This document shows, piece after piece, positions 1 through 9,680 of a stretch of 64,000 nucleotides of DNA (position 1 is the stretch's first letter; each line of letters opens with the position of its first letter). Position numbers and translations under genes: made by a program. The notes under the pieces were generated by a model that was given only the letters and a program-made list of their open reading frames with translations, was not told where the DNA came from and did not search any database. Source of the stretch: WRGT01 sp964450405 (lineage in GTDB: Bacteria; Spirochaetota; UBA4802; UBA5550); contig CAYVCQ010000009.1 in NCBI GenBank assembly GCA_964450405.1, positions 1 through 64,000 of the forward strand, in the 5' to 3' direction.

Positions 1-30
1 TAAATAGATTTGATTTTACAGGTAAGTTAA

Positions 31-585
31 ATGGATATTAATACTTTTTTAAAATCGGCAAAAGGTGAAGGTTCAGTGAATTCAGATTCAGCTGTTGAAG
101 AGGTTAAAGATAGTGACGTAATACAGCTTGTGAGTTTTATGCTGGATGATGTTGAATATGGAGTGGATATTCTTTCTGTTCATGAAATTCTCAGATATCC
201 TGAAATGACCAGACTGCCTAATACTCCATCCTTTATAAAGGGAGTTATCAATCTCAGGGGAAATGTTCTTCCTGTGGTTGATGTGCGCCTGAGATTCGGT
301 TTTCCTAAGGGTAATGTTACTGATTTAACCCGTGTAATAGTTGTTGAAACCGGTGGAAAGCAGGTAGGCCTTCTTGTTGATAATGTTTATCAGGTTGTAA
401 GAATACCTGTTGCAAATGTTGATCCGCCATCAGAGCTGATAATCGGAGTTTCTGAAGAGTTTATATCCGGCATCGGACGGATGAAGGATAGACTTATTGT
501 TCTGCTCAACATGTCTCATATAATTTTTCTTGAAGAAAAAGAGATAGCTCATGAGTTGTTATCTCATTCTTCAGACATTCAATAA
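31..585 (+). CDS. cheW: Chemotaxis coupling protein CheW
   Basis: Adaptor that couples chemoreceptors to the CheA kinase at the inner face of the membrane. The 184-residue product has a leader of about 30 variable residues, then one CheW-like beta-barrel domain (about 30-175). Typical family patterns are visible: 'YGVDILSVHEIL', 'FIKGVINLRGNVLPVVDVR' and a late 'ISGIGR'. A GGTAAG sequence lies just ahead of the ATG. The gene precedes cheA by 18 nt and reads in the same direction, so the two are almost certainly co-transcribed. The first bases of the window (TAA) may be the end of a further upstream gene. The CheW call is secure; any promoter lies outside the window. Confidence 0.95.
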   Translation: MDINTFLKSAKGEGSVNSDSAVEEVKDSDVIQLVSFMLDDVEYGVDILSVHEILRYPEMTRLPNTPSFIKGVINLRGNVLPVVDVRLRFGFPKGNVTDLTRVIVVETGGKQVGLLVDNVYQVVRIPVANVDPPSELIIGVSEEFISGIGRMKDRLIVLLNMSHIIFLEEKEIAHELLSHSSDIQ

Positions 586-603
586 ATGAAGGGGTAGATT
601 ATT

Positions 604-3600
604 ATGTCCTTTTCCCTCGGTGAATATCAGGATATTTTTTTAGAAGAAGCGGATGAATTACTTCAGGAGCTCAACAAAAACCTTTTAGAGCTTGAAAGGA
701 ATCCTGAGGATGAAGAGATAATTAATAACATCTTCAGAGCTGCTCATTCACTAAAGAGTTCGGCAGCATTTGTGGGGCTGAATGATTTAAGTGATCTTGC
801 GCACAGGATGGAAAATCTTCTTCAGGGGATAAGGGATAAAACTAATGTCATTACTCCGGAAGTTGTTGATGTAATATTCAAATGTTTTGATACAATAAGT
901 GAAGTTATTGAACTTGTATCATCAGGTGTTGAACCGCATCATGATCTCCGGCCTTTAATAGACAGAATTAATAATGTTAATGATAACTCAAAGATCAGTA
1001 CAGGCGCCGAACCGGCTGCTGTAACTGCTCAGACAGTTAAATCAAAAAGTGCGCCTCAATTAAAAACTACATTTTCTTTTGCCGAAAGTGATGAGATTAA
1101 AAAAGCATTAACTGATGGTATGGTATGTTATGAAATTACCATCATAATTGAAGAATCTGCACAGATGAAATGGGTAAAGGGGCAATTGATTGCAGCCAAT
1201 CTTGAGAAGGACGGAAATATTGTAAAAACTTTTCCATCTCTTGATGATATGAGTTCCGACGAAACTATTTCCATGTTAAAACTGATTCTTCTGACTTACC
1301 GTAACCCTCAGCAGGTTTACAAAGGTTGCGATATTGATCAGATAGAGAGAATTGAAATAAGAGATATAACTTCAGTAAGGAAAGACGACAAGCTCTTATT
1401 GAAAATAGGTTCGGTTATTCAGATTGAAAAGCCGGGCAATAGCAAGATCGAAGCTGTAAATGAAAAGAATATTGATACTGATTCTGAACCAAATGATGAT
1501 AATACTTACGCCCGCGAGTTTTCAATAGATGATTCATCTGACTCAGATGATTCAGATGAGGATATTGTTGATCACAGAAGAGGTGAGAAAACTGTAGATC
1601 ATGATAGAAGAAAAGGTCCGATGCTTAAGACTGTAAAAGTATCGGTAGAGAAACTTGATCTTTTATTGAATAATGTTGGTGAACTTGTAATAGCAAATTC
1701 AGGATTCTACAGGCTTTATGAAGAAATCCGTAAATATGCAGGAAATAAAGCAATTTCCAGTGAATTTAAAAATCGGATGGAGCAGATGTCGAGGATTGCT
1801 AAAGATCTTCAGACCGGTATAATGAAGACACGAATGGTTCCAATCGGTCAGGTCTTTACCAGATTCAACAGACTTGTGCGTGATCTTGCAAAAGAAAATA
1901 ATAAAAATCTTGAATTGATAATCAAGGGTGAAGAGACAGAACTTGATAAGAAAGTTATAGATGTAATCGGCGAACCTCTTCTCCATCTTATAAGAAATGC
2001 CGTTGATCATGGAGTTGAACTTCCCGAGGAGAGAGCAAGACTTGGTAAGGCAGAGATAGCTACTATTACCCTTAATGCATACCAGGGCGGTAATCAGATC
2101 TTCGTTGAGATAACTGATGACGGGAAGGGGATAGATGTTCAGGCAATTAAAGAAAAAGTTATAGAGAAAAAGATGTCAACCCCTGAGATACTTGCTAATA
2201 TGGATGATGCAGATATCTTTAATTTTATATTTATTCCGGGATTTTCAACCGCTAAAACAATTACTGACATATCCGGCCGCGGCGTCGGGATGAACGTAGT
2301 TAAAGAAACTGTGAATGAGCTTAATGGTAATGTGAGCATAGAAACGGAAAAAGGGATGGGGACAAAATTTATTCTTACCTTTCCGCTGACTCTGGCAATT
2401 ATTCCTGCTATTATGACTAAGGTCCGCAAGGAGGTTTATGCTATACCTCTTTCAGATGTTATTGAAACAATCAAAATTTCACAATCCGATATTGCAACAA
2501 TTGAAGGACATGAAGTAATAAATCTTAGGGGTGAAATACTATCTCTGCTCCGACTTAATGAGTTTGTAGGTTTGAAAAGTATTCTTTCTGCTAATCAGAA
2601 AATTCCTGTAGTTGTGGTAGGATATGGAAACAGAAAAATAGGAATGATAGTTGATTATCTCGAAGGGAAAATGGAGATAGTAATAAAATCACTTGAACAT
2701 AATTATACGAATGTCGAAGGTCTTGCTGGAGCTTCAATCCTTGGAGATGGAAGTATATGTTTGATACTCGATATTCAAACAATGATTAATAAAGTTATTT
2801 CACAACAGGATAAACTTACTCAGGAAGAAAAACTTAAAATCATGAAGTCACGTCTGGTCGATTCAGATGAAGCTGATGAAGAAGAAGATGTTAAACCGAT
2901 GGAATTATCTGCAGATGCTGATAAGGTTGTTTTTTCAGATATACCTACTCCAGGGAAAACCCGGGGTATGACCGGAACATCGGAAAAAGAAGGAAGCCCT
3001 AATTTTATCTCGGATGTTTTTATTTTTGACGAAGAAAAAAGTGAAGATGAAGTAAAACCGGTTATTGCTGCTGTGGAAGAAAAAAAGTCCTCCGTGGTTG
3101 TGTTTTTAGAAGATAATAAGCCTGAATCTGTCTCTGTCGAAAGTGAACAAAACACCGAAACTGAAATGCAGGCAATTGCTGAAGATGAAGAGTTGACTGA
3201 AGAAGTTAAATCAAAGGTCAAGGGAGCTCTCTCTGAATTTAGAGATGAGTTGAAACAAAATATAAGTGAAGCGGTACAATCCGGTGTGCATGATGCGCAT
3301 ATTTCTGACGAGTTGAATATTAGTAAGGAAGAGCTTAATGAATTCAATCTTTTATCAAATATGGGTGCTGCAAATGCGGCAGAATCACTTTCTAAAATTT
3401 TAAACAAAAGAATAGATCTTTCTATTCCGGAGGTTAAACTGACTCCGGTGGAAAAAATTCCTGAATTTTTCGGAAATTTAGATGAGCCATATATGGGTGT
3501 GCTGCTTGGCATTGAAGGGGATATTAACGGTACACTGCTTCTTCTGCTGCAGGAAAAAGTAGGATTTGACCTTATTGATATGCTGTATGGGACCGATTCT

Positions 3601-3927
3601 AGCGGAACAAAAGAATTGAGTGAAGATGGTGTTTCGGCACTGAAAGAACTCACTAATATTATTGGCGCTTCAATATTAAATGTATATGCTGAGAAATCAA
3701 ATATGGTTGTTAAGCCGAATGTCCCTACCTTTGTTCATGATTATCTTCAGTCAGTTATGGATACCGTGCTTATAATGCATAATATTGAACATGATTACGC
3801 CATTGTAATGGAAACAGCATTTTATTTTGAAAATGATCAGGTAATGGGTAATCTTATGATATTACCTGAAACTACATCATTAAAAGATTTAGTTAAAGGA
3901 TTTAAAAGCAATGTCAGAGCAGATTAA
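604..3927 (+). CDS. cheA: Chemotaxis histidine kinase CheA with C-terminal CheC-like domain
   Basis: Sensor kinase that autophosphorylates on histidine and passes phosphate to CheY and CheB. Order of domains in 1107 residues: Hpt with the phospho-site His48 in 'AAHSLKS'; a P2-like response-regulator docking region (about 150-280); acidic linker; P3 dimerisation helices from about 340; HATPase with N-box Asn465, G1 'DDGKGI' (505-510) and G2 'SGRGVGMN' (557-564); CheW-like P5 (about 600-735). An acidic linker then leads to an extra domain at about 905-1095 that resembles the CheC/CheX phosphatase fold. In it the second active-site helix keeps E1015-x2-N1018, but the first has Leu916 in the Glu position beside Asn919. 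Ordinary CheA is about 650-750 residues, so this is a fusion. Overlaps cheB by 17 nt. Confidence 0.95.
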   Translation: MSFSLGEYQDIFLEEADELLQELNKNLLELERNPEDEEIINNIFRAAHSLKSSAAFVGLNDLSDLAHRMENLLQGIRDKTNVITPEVVDVIFKCFDTISEVIELVSSGVEPHHDLRPLIDRINNVNDNSKISTGAEPAAVTAQTVKSKSAPQLKTTFSFAESDEIKKALTDGMVCYEITIIIEESAQMKWVKGQLIAANLEKDGNIVKTFPSLDDMSSDETISMLKLILLTYRNPQQVYKGCDIDQIERIEIRDITSVRKDDKLLLKIGSVIQIEKPGNSKIEAVNEKNIDTDSEPNDDNTYAREFSIDDSSDSDDSDEDIVDHRRGEKTVDHDRRKGPMLKTVKVSVEKLDLLLNNVGELVIANSGFYRLYEEIRKYAGNKAISSEFKNRMEQMSRIAKDLQTGIMKTRMVPIGQVFTRFNRLVRDLAKENNKNLELIIKGEETELDKKVIDVIGEPLLHLIRNAVDHGVELPEERARLGKAEIATITLNAYQGGNQIFVEITDDGKGIDVQAIKEKVIEKKMSTPEILANMDDADIFNFIFIPGFSTAKTITDISGRGVGMNVVKETVNELNGNVSIETEKGMGTKFILTFPLTLAIIPAIMTKVRKEVYAIPLSDVIETIKISQSDIATIEGHEVINLRGEILSLLRLNEFVGLKSILSANQKIPVVVVGYGNRKIGMIVDYLEGKMEIVIKSLEHNYTNVEGLAGASILGDGSICLILDIQTMINKVISQQDKLTQEEKLKIMKSRLVDSDEADEEEDVKPMELSADADKVVFSDIPTPGKTRGMTGTSEKEGSPNFISDVFIFDEEKSEDEVKPVIAAVEEKKSSVVVFLEDNKPESVSVESEQNTETEMQAIAEDEELTEEVKSKVKGALSEFRDELKQNISEAVQSGVHDAHISDELNISKEELNEFNLLSNMGAANAAESLSKILNKRIDLSIPEVKLTPVEKIPEFFGNLDEPYMGVLLGIEGDINGTLLLLLQEKVGFDLIDMLYGTDSSGTKELSEDGVSALKELTNIIGASILNVYAEKSNMVVKPNVPTFVHDYLQSVMDTVLIMHNIEHDYAIVMETAFYFENDQVMGNLMILPETTSLKDLVKGFKSNVRAD

Positions 3928-4963
3928 GGTTCTGGTTGTAGACGATTCCTCTCTTGTGAGGAAGATAGTCACAGATATTCTGGAAAAGGATCCGGCGATA
4001 AAAGTTGTCGGAACTGCCAATAACGGTAAAACTGCAATTTTCAGAAATCAGGAATTGAATCCTGATGTAATCACTATGGATATTGAAATGCCCATTCTAG
4101 ACGGTTTGGCAGCGCTCAGGCAGATAATGGCAACAAAACCTAAGCCTGTGATAATGATGAGCGTATTGACACAACATGGTGCAGATGCTACATTTAAGGC
4201 TCTTGAGCTTGGAGCTGTTGATTTTATTCCGAAACCTTCTACACTGATGTCTATGTCGGTTGAAGAAATCGGAGATTTGCTTATAAAAAAAGTAAAATCT
4301 GTTTATAAATCCAAGCTTAATATAAATAAAATTGAAAGTGAAAAAAATAATTCAGTTTATTTAAAATCGGACATTAAGCCGATATTAAAAACAGTATCAG
4401 ATAAGATAGTTGCAATCGGTACATCAACTGGAGGACCATCAGCTTTAATAAATGTTTTTAAAAAATTTCCTGAGAAGTTTCCCTCCCCGGTTCTGGTTGT
4501 GCAGCATATGCCTGAAGGATTTACAGCAGCCTTTTCTAAAAGGTTGAATGATAGTTCTAATCTTGAGGTTAAGGAAGCTGAGGATGGCGATGAGGTTTTT
4601 CCAGGTCATGGATATGTAGCTCCCGGGCATTCACATATGAACTTGGTGAAAATAGGGGACAAATACAAGTTGAGGGTGTTTAAGTCTGAGAAGGTTTCTG
4701 GTCACATGCCATCGATAGATGTTTTGTTTAATTCTATCGCAGAGTTTGCCGGAAACAGATCTGTAGGTGTAATAATGACCGGAATGGGCAAAGATGGATC
4801 TGAAGGTTTATTGAAAATCAAAGAAAGAGGCGGTTATACCATTGCTCAGAATGAAGAGACTTCAGTAGTATATGGGATGAATAGAGTTGCAGTTGATATA
4901 GGTGCGGTTGATGAAATAGTATCTTTGTCAGATATTACTGACAAAATTGTTAAGCATATTTAA
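3911..4963 (+). CDS. cheB: Chemotaxis methylesterase/deamidase response regulator CheB
   Basis: Removes methyl groups from receptor glutamates to drive adaptation. The 350-residue protein has the standard two parts. An N-terminal receiver (1-120) carries the acidic pair D11/D12 and phospho-acceptor Asp57 in 'ITMDIEMP'. The C-terminal methylesterase domain (about 160-350) has the catalytic triad Ser172 ('GTSTGG'), His199 ('QHMP') and Asp295 ('GMGKDG'). The ATG lies inside the end of cheA (17-nt overlap), which implies translational coupling and transcription from the cheW-cheA promoter. No cheR is seen in the window. Confidence 0.96.
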   Translation: MSEQIKVLVVDDSSLVRKIVTDILEKDPAIKVVGTANNGKTAIFRNQELNPDVITMDIEMPILDGLAALRQIMATKPKPVIMMSVLTQHGADATFKALELGAVDFIPKPSTLMSMSVEEIGDLLIKKVKSVYKSKLNINKIESEKNNSVYLKSDIKPILKTVSDKIVAIGTSTGGPSALINVFKKFPEKFPSPVLVVQHMPEGFTAAFSKRLNDSSNLEVKEAEDGDEVFPGHGYVAPGHSHMNLVKIGDKYKLRVFKSEKVSGHMPSIDVLFNSIAEFAGNRSVGVIMTGMGKDGSEGLLKIKERGGYTIAQNEETSVVYGMNRVAVDIGAVDEIVSLSDITDKIVKHI

Positions 4964-5129
4964 TAATAGTAATTGATTTCCTGACAGGTGAAAATAAAGT
5001 ATGCTAAAATGATTTAAAAGTCAGAAAAAGCTGTTATATCATTTACTCAGGCATTAGCATAGTATTTGTAGCGAGATTTCCGTGCAGTTTCAGGCATTTA
5101 GAAAAATGAATGAATTTTTTTATAATAGA

Positions 5130-5158
5130 TTGACATATAAATTATAAGTATCTATATT
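5130..5158 (+). promoter_or_regulatory. Sigma70-type promoter of cheY
   Basis: Perfect -35 TTGACA at 5130-5135, 17-bp spacer, and -10 TATATT at 5153-5158, 26 nt before the chosen cheY ATG. The gap between cheB and cheY (about 220 bp) and this site suggest that cheY is transcribed on its own, apart from the cheW-cheA-cheB unit. Confidence 0.7.
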
Positions 5159-5184
5159 TAAATAAAATAGAATGGAGTATTGTG

Positions 5185-5544
5185 ATGGCAAGAGTTTTGA
5201 TTGTAGATGATGCAAAATTTATGAGAACCCTTGTGAAAGACGCTCTCGTTCCAGCGGGACATGAAATAGTCGGTGAGGCTGAAAACGGGAATGAGGCGGT
5301 CGAATTATATAAGAAACTTAAGCCTGATCTTGTTACTATGGATATAACCATGAGAGAAAAGGATGGAATAGAAGCAGCAGGAGAAATACTAGCTGCAGAC
5401 TCTTCCGCAAGAATAATAATGGTAACTGCTCTTGGACAGGAGAGTCTTCTTACTAAGGCGATTAAACTTGGAGTGAAAGATTTTGTCGTAAAACCCTTTC
5501 CTCCAGAGAGACTTCAAAAAGCAGCAGAAAAAGCTTTGTCTTAA
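5185..5544 (+). CDS. cheY: Chemotaxis response regulator CheY
   Basis: Single-domain receiver of 119 residues that carries the phosphoryl signal from CheA to the flagellar motor. Seen: the acidic pair in 'IVDDAKFMR', the phospho-acceptor Asp in 'LVTMDITM', a switch Thr in 'VTALG' and the invariant Lys in 'VVKPF'. A GTG exists one codon earlier at 5182, but the GGAG at 5174-5177 is better spaced (7 nt) for the ATG at 5185. It has its own promoter and is followed by a hairpin. A stand-alone receiver could serve another pathway, but its place behind cheB makes CheY the best reading. Confidence 0.92.
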   Translation: MARVLIVDDAKFMRTLVKDALVPAGHEIVGEAENGNEAVELYKKLKPDLVTMDITMREKDGIEAAGEILAADSSARIIMVTALGQESLLTKAIKLGVKDFVVKPFPPERLQKAAEKALS

Positions 5545-5588
5545 AACAGGTTGATTATTGTTTTCTCTTGCATTAGAGAGCCCTCAAA

Positions 5589-5608
5589 CCCCTTAGATTG
5601 TTAAGGGG
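5589..5608 (+). terminator. Probable terminator after cheY
   Basis: Perfect 7-bp stem CCCCTTA/TAAGGGG with a 6-nt loop, 45 nt after the cheY stop, followed by TATTTT. The short T tract makes it weaker than a canonical intrinsic terminator. Confidence 0.5.
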
Positions 5609-5641
5609 TATTTTCCCGGAATAGAAATAAAATAAAACGAC

Positions 5642-6442
5642 ATGTCAGAAAACGAAATAATAAATCCGGAAGGATCAGAAAAAGAGAATTCTTATATCGT
5701 AAATATTGAAAAATACAGCGGTCCTCTTGATGTTTTATGGGAATTGATAAAAAAATCAAAAATAGATATTACAGAAATATCTATTTCTCAGATAACTGAA
5801 CAATATATTGCTTTTATTAAAATGATTGAGGACATGGATGTTAAAGTTGCATCTGATTTTGTTCTTATGGCGTCAGAGCTAATATATTATAAAAGCAGGG
5901 CGCTTTTACCGACAGGTGAAGTGGAAGATGAATACTTTACCCAGCCTCTCCCCCCTGAATTGATTCAAAAGCTTCTTGAATATAAAAAATATCAGAAAAT
6001 GTCTGATGAATTTAAAGAAATCTACGAAATACAGAATAATGTATATGTAAGAAATAATATAAGTGAAAATCTTGGAGAGGAAGAGCTCTATCTTGAGGTA
6101 TCATTATATGAGCTTCTGAAGGCATTTTCAAGTGTATTAAACTCCACGGCTACAGTTGATATACGGGAAATTGTATTTGACGAAATACTCGTTAGTGACA
6201 GGATTGAATATATCACTGAATTACTTAAAGAAAATGAATCAATAATCTTTACTGAAATATTCTCTGTTAAACCCTCAAAAGCCGAAATAATAGCTTCTTT
6301 TCTGGCGGTTCTTGAGATGTCAAAGACATGCATGATAAGAGTGCAGCAGCACAGGGTTTTCGGTGATATAAGGATACTCCGGAATTTTTCTCTTGAAAGA
6401 CTCGATAGCGGAATAATTATTGGTGATGACTACAGCGGATGA
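5642..6442 (+). CDS. scpA: Segregation and condensation protein A (ScpA kleisin)
   Basis: Kleisin subunit that bridges the SMC ATPase heads in the chromosome-organising SMC-ScpAB complex. The 266 residues match family length. The N-terminal pattern 'YSGPLDVLWELIKKSKIDI' followed by 'ASELIYYKSRALLP' is the ScpA signature, and the C-terminal 70 residues look like the winged-helix domain ('KAEIIASFLAVLEM'). No good Shine-Dalgarno precedes the ATG at 5642. scpB follows after 237 nt in the same direction. No smc gene is in view. Confidence 0.93.
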   Translation: MSENEIINPEGSEKENSYIVNIEKYSGPLDVLWELIKKSKIDITEISISQITEQYIAFIKMIEDMDVKVASDFVLMASELIYYKSRALLPTGEVEDEYFTQPLPPELIQKLLEYKKYQKMSDEFKEIYEIQNNVYVRNNISENLGEEELYLEVSLYELLKAFSSVLNSTATVDIREIVFDEILVSDRIEYITELLKENESIIFTEIFSVKPSKAEIIASFLAVLEMSKTCMIRVQQHRVFGDIRILRNFSLERLDSGIIIGDDYSG

Positions 6443-6679
6443 GTAAATAAGTAATAAATCTTCTGTTATTTTGAAGAAACCTGGAAAAAACCTAAAAAAA
6501 CTTCGCGGCTGAGAAATCTGCTTTTTAATTAATAAAGATTTTTTGCCTAACCTCCTGAAGCAGGTTTGAATTGAGATTTTTTTAGTCTTTCGAATTGCGA
6601 TGTATTGAACCTGTCGAAATGACATTAATATAAATGTTTCACTGGTTTATTAAAATTATACAAAGATAATGGGTTAATT

Positions 6680-7300
6680 ATGGGTGATTCAGAAAATAAC
6701 AACCAGATTAACAGTGAAGAGATATCAGAAAATGATGTAGATGAAATTGTCGAAGATGAGATTGACAGAGAGCATGATCTAAAAAGTCTTTTTGAGGCAG
6801 TTTTTTTTCTCAGTAATGATCCTGTGCCTATAAGTTTTTTTGTTAAAAACTTCATGATAGATCCAACTCAGGCAAAAATAATAATCGATTCACTTGTTGA
6901 TGAATATGAAGAGAGAGATGGCGGTATTAGACTCGCCGAGCTTTCCAATGGTTATCAGTTTGTAACAAATGCCCGTTTTGCGGAACAGTTGCGTCATGCA
7001 CTTGGTCTCAGAAGACGGGAGAGTTTATCTAAGGGGATGCTCGAAACTCTTGCTATAATTGCTTATAAACAGCCTCTGGTCCTTGCAGACGTTGATGAGC
7101 TGCGTGGAGCTTCCTCAAGAATGATGGTGGCAAATCTGATGAAACGGAACCTTGTAAAACCTGTTGGTAGAAAAGATCTGCCGGGCAGGCCTCTTGCGTA
7201 TGGAACAACGGATGAATTTTTACGTTATTTCGGTCTGAATAAGCTTTCAGATCTTCCGAAATTGTCTGAAATTAAAGAATTTTCAATTGATAGTGAATAA
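6680..7300 (+). CDS. scpB: Segregation and condensation protein B (ScpB)
   Basis: Partner of ScpA in the SMC complex. The 206-residue protein has an acidic, low-complexity leader of about 35 residues, then two winged-helix domains. The conserved block 'ETLAIIAYKQPLVLADVDELRG' region and 'GRPLAYGTTDEFLRYFGL' are diagnostic. The stop overlaps the likely start of cmk, so scpB and cmk are probably co-translated. The adjoining rpsA gives the common order scpA-scpB-cmk-rpsA. Confidence 0.93.
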   Translation: MGDSENNNQINSEEISENDVDEIVEDEIDREHDLKSLFEAVFFLSNDPVPISFFVKNFMIDPTQAKIIIDSLVDEYEERDGGIRLAELSNGYQFVTNARFAEQLRHALGLRRRESLSKGMLETLAIIAYKQPLVLADVDELRGASSRMMVANLMKRNLVKPVGRKDLPGRPLAYGTTDEFLRYFGLNKLSDLPKLSEIKEFSIDSE

Positions 7301-7982
7301 AGTGAATAATAACCGGAAAATAATTGTTGCAGTCGATGGTCCCGCCGGTTCCGGGAAAAGCAGTGTTTGCAGAAGGGCTGCTATTGATCTTGGCGTGAAA
7401 TATATCGACTCAGGGGCAATTTATAGGGCTATAACCTGGTACTTTATGGATAAATATGGAGATGATTTATCTGTTAATAATCCGGTTGAAGAACTGGAAA
7501 ATGTAGAGATAAGGCAGCTTTTTGAATCTGATGGTAAAGTCAGGACAATACTAAATGGTCAGGATGTTTCAATGATTATCAGAGAGGAAAGTGTTGCAGA
7601 GAAGATTAGTCATTTTTCAAATAATGAAGAGGTTAGAGGTTTTGTAAGTACGTTATTGAGAAAATGGGCAGGTGAAAACTCAATAATAATGGATGGACGG
7701 GATATTGCAACAGTGGTTTTTCCTGATGCGGATTTGAAGATATATCTTGATGCTTCTGTTGATGTGCGAACAGCCAGGAGAGTTAAAGAATATACCGATT
7801 CGGGAAAAAATGTTGACGAAAATTTTATCAGAAATCAGATTATACAGAGAGACTATAAAGATGAACATAGAGAGTTCGGACCTCTAAAAAAGGCTGCGGA
7901 TAGTGTTAGTTTGGATACTTCGAATATGTCCTTCACCGAAGTAATAGAAAAGCTTAAAGATTTGATAAAACTCAGCAACTGA
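7287..7982 (+). CDS. cmk: Cytidylate kinase
   Basis: Phosphorylates CMP/dCMP to the diphosphates with ATP in the cytosol. Seen in 231 residues: P-loop 'GPAGSGKSS' near residue 18, 'YIDSGAIYRAITW', and the late 'DGRDIATVVFPDADLKIYLDAS' region typical of Cmk, followed by the lid arginines. The start is uncertain: TTG at 7287 gives a 14-nt overlap with scpB, while GTG at 7293 or 7302 would shorten it by two or five residues. None has a strong ribosome site, so coupling to scpB translation is likely. rpsA follows 25 nt later, a classic cmk-rpsA pair. Confidence 0.93.
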   Translation: MIVNKVNNNRKIIVAVDGPAGSGKSSVCRRAAIDLGVKYIDSGAIYRAITWYFMDKYGDDLSVNNPVEELENVEIRQLFESDGKVRTILNGQDVSMIIREESVAEKISHFSNNEEVRGFVSTLLRKWAGENSIIMDGRDIATVVFPDADLKIYLDASVDVRTARRVKEYTDSGKNVDENFIRNQIIQRDYKDEHREFGPLKKAADSVSLDTSNMSFTEVIEKLKDLIKLSN

Positions 7983-8007
7983 ATATGATATAGAATAAGG
8001 TGCAGGT

Positions 8008-9678
8008 ATGACCCTAATTACAGATGATAACTTCGATGTAATAGATATGGAATCCGTGGCAGATTCCGCTCTCGATGACTTAGAAGCGGGTATGATAGTA
8101 AAAGGAGAGGTTGTCACAGTTGATTCCGGTTTTGTATATGTAAATGTCGGAACAAAATCCGATGGACGTGTTGCCATTGAAGAATTTGACACAACTCCAA
8201 AAGTTGGAGAGACTTTTATTGTTAAACTCATGAATAAAAAACTTGTTGATGGAGTTTATCATTTTTCTAAAAAAGCTGCCGAGACAGAGAAGGGTTGGAA
8301 GGATTTTATTCAGTTTTATAATGAAGGGAAAAAAGAGATTAATGGCAGAGTTATCTCTGCAAGTCCTAAAGGTAAGATTGTCAATTGCCTTGGTATAAAT
8401 GCCTTTCTGCCATATTCGCTTACTGGAGATTTGAAAGGAATATCTGAATCAAATGAAGAGTATACCTTTATTATTAAAACTGTAGATTTTATTAAAAAAT
8501 CTGTTATAATATCAAGAAAAGATTATCTTGATGATCAAAACAAAAAGCATTGGGCAGATTTTATACAGAAGCATAAAGAGGGTGATGTTGTCCAGGGTGA
8601 AGTAATTAAATTTGTTGAATTTGGCGCTTTTGTTAAAGTTGATGGTATTGATGCTCTACTTCACAGAAACGATATTTCATGGAAGAAGGTTTTCAAGCAG
8701 AGAAAACTCCTCAGGCAGGGAGAAATCAGGGATTTCAAAATTCTTGTTATAAACAAAGATGAAAATAAAGTTTCTTTGGGATTGAAGCAGCTTAAAAACG
8801 ATCCATGGCTCGGCATATCCGAAAGATATAGTGTCGGGGATAATATAAAGGGTAAAGTCGTTACTATCACACCAGTAGGAGCTTTTGTACAGATCGATGA
8901 GGATGTTGAAGGATTTCTCAGCAACTCGGAGCTTTCATGGATAAAGAGTAACGCTAATGTTAAGGATTATTTTGAAAAGGGTGTAGAGGCTGAATTCAGA
9001 ATACTTGACATAAATAATGACGATAAAAAAATAAATCTTGGATATAAGCAGCTTATGCAGAATCCATGGGATACCATTAATGAGCGGTTTCCTGTTGGTT
9101 CAGTTCATAAAAAAAATATTAAAAAGATTGTGAAGTTCGGACTATTTGTTGGGCTTGAAGATGGGATTGATGGATTGGTACATATTTCAGATGTTTCCTG
9201 GGATGATGTTAAGGATCTTTCCCGATTGTTTAAAAGTAATCAGGAAGTGGAAATAAAAATTCTTGATATCAATAAAAGGGAAATGAAAATTTCCTGTGGT
9301 ATGAAACAGTTGATGAAATCTCCATGGGAAGCTGTTAAAGAAAAGTATCCCCCCAGAACAAAGGTTCAGGGGACAGTTTCAGGGATAACAGCCTTCGGTC
9401 TATTTATAAAGCTTCAAGATGATATAGAGGGATTAGTTCATATTTCAGAAGTTTCAAGAAACAGGATAGAAAAACTGGATGAATATTTTAAAGTAGGTGA
9501 CTCTGTTGAGGCTGTAGTTCTTGATGTAGATGTTGAGAAAAAAAGATTATCTCTAAGTATAAAACATTATGAAATAATGTCGGAAAAAGATGAAGTAAGT
9601 AAAATATTAAGAAAAACTAGCCCTAATAGAGTTACTCTTGGGGATATGATTAACATAGAACTTGGAGATAAAAAATAG
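8008..9678 (+). CDS. rpsA: 30S ribosomal protein S1 (six S1 domains)
   Basis: Large RNA-binding ribosomal protein that helps recruit mRNA to the 30S subunit. At 556 residues it is almost the same length as E. coli S1 and holds six S1 OB-fold repeats. The clearest begin near residues 28, 192, 278, 363 and 450 with the pattern G-x-V-x-G-x-V ... GAFV/GLFV ... GLVHISDVS; the second (about 110-180) is diverged, as is usual. A weak AAGGTG precedes the ATG. The next gene starts 2 nt after its stop. Confidence 0.93.
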   Translation: MTLITDDNFDVIDMESVADSALDDLEAGMIVKGEVVTVDSGFVYVNVGTKSDGRVAIEEFDTTPKVGETFIVKLMNKKLVDGVYHFSKKAAETEKGWKDFIQFYNEGKKEINGRVISASPKGKIVNCLGINAFLPYSLTGDLKGISESNEEYTFIIKTVDFIKKSVIISRKDYLDDQNKKHWADFIQKHKEGDVVQGEVIKFVEFGAFVKVDGIDALLHRNDISWKKVFKQRKLLRQGEIRDFKILVINKDENKVSLGLKQLKNDPWLGISERYSVGDNIKGKVVTITPVGAFVQIDEDVEGFLSNSELSWIKSNANVKDYFEKGVEAEFRILDINNDDKKINLGYKQLMQNPWDTINERFPVGSVHKKNIKKIVKFGLFVGLEDGIDGLVHISDVSWDDVKDLSRLFKSNQEVEIKILDINKREMKISCGMKQLMKSPWEAVKEKYPPRTKVQGTVSGITAFGLFIKLQDDIEGLVHISEVSRNRIEKLDEYFKVGDSVEAVVLDVDVEKKRLSLSIKHYEIMSEKDEVSKILRKTSPNRVTLGDMINIELGDKK

Positions 9679-9680
9679 CA

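Noticed and set aside
2820..3653. 277-codon frame opposite the cheA linker
   Set aside because: Low-complexity Ser-rich shadow of the acidic CheA region in the opposite frame; no start signal.
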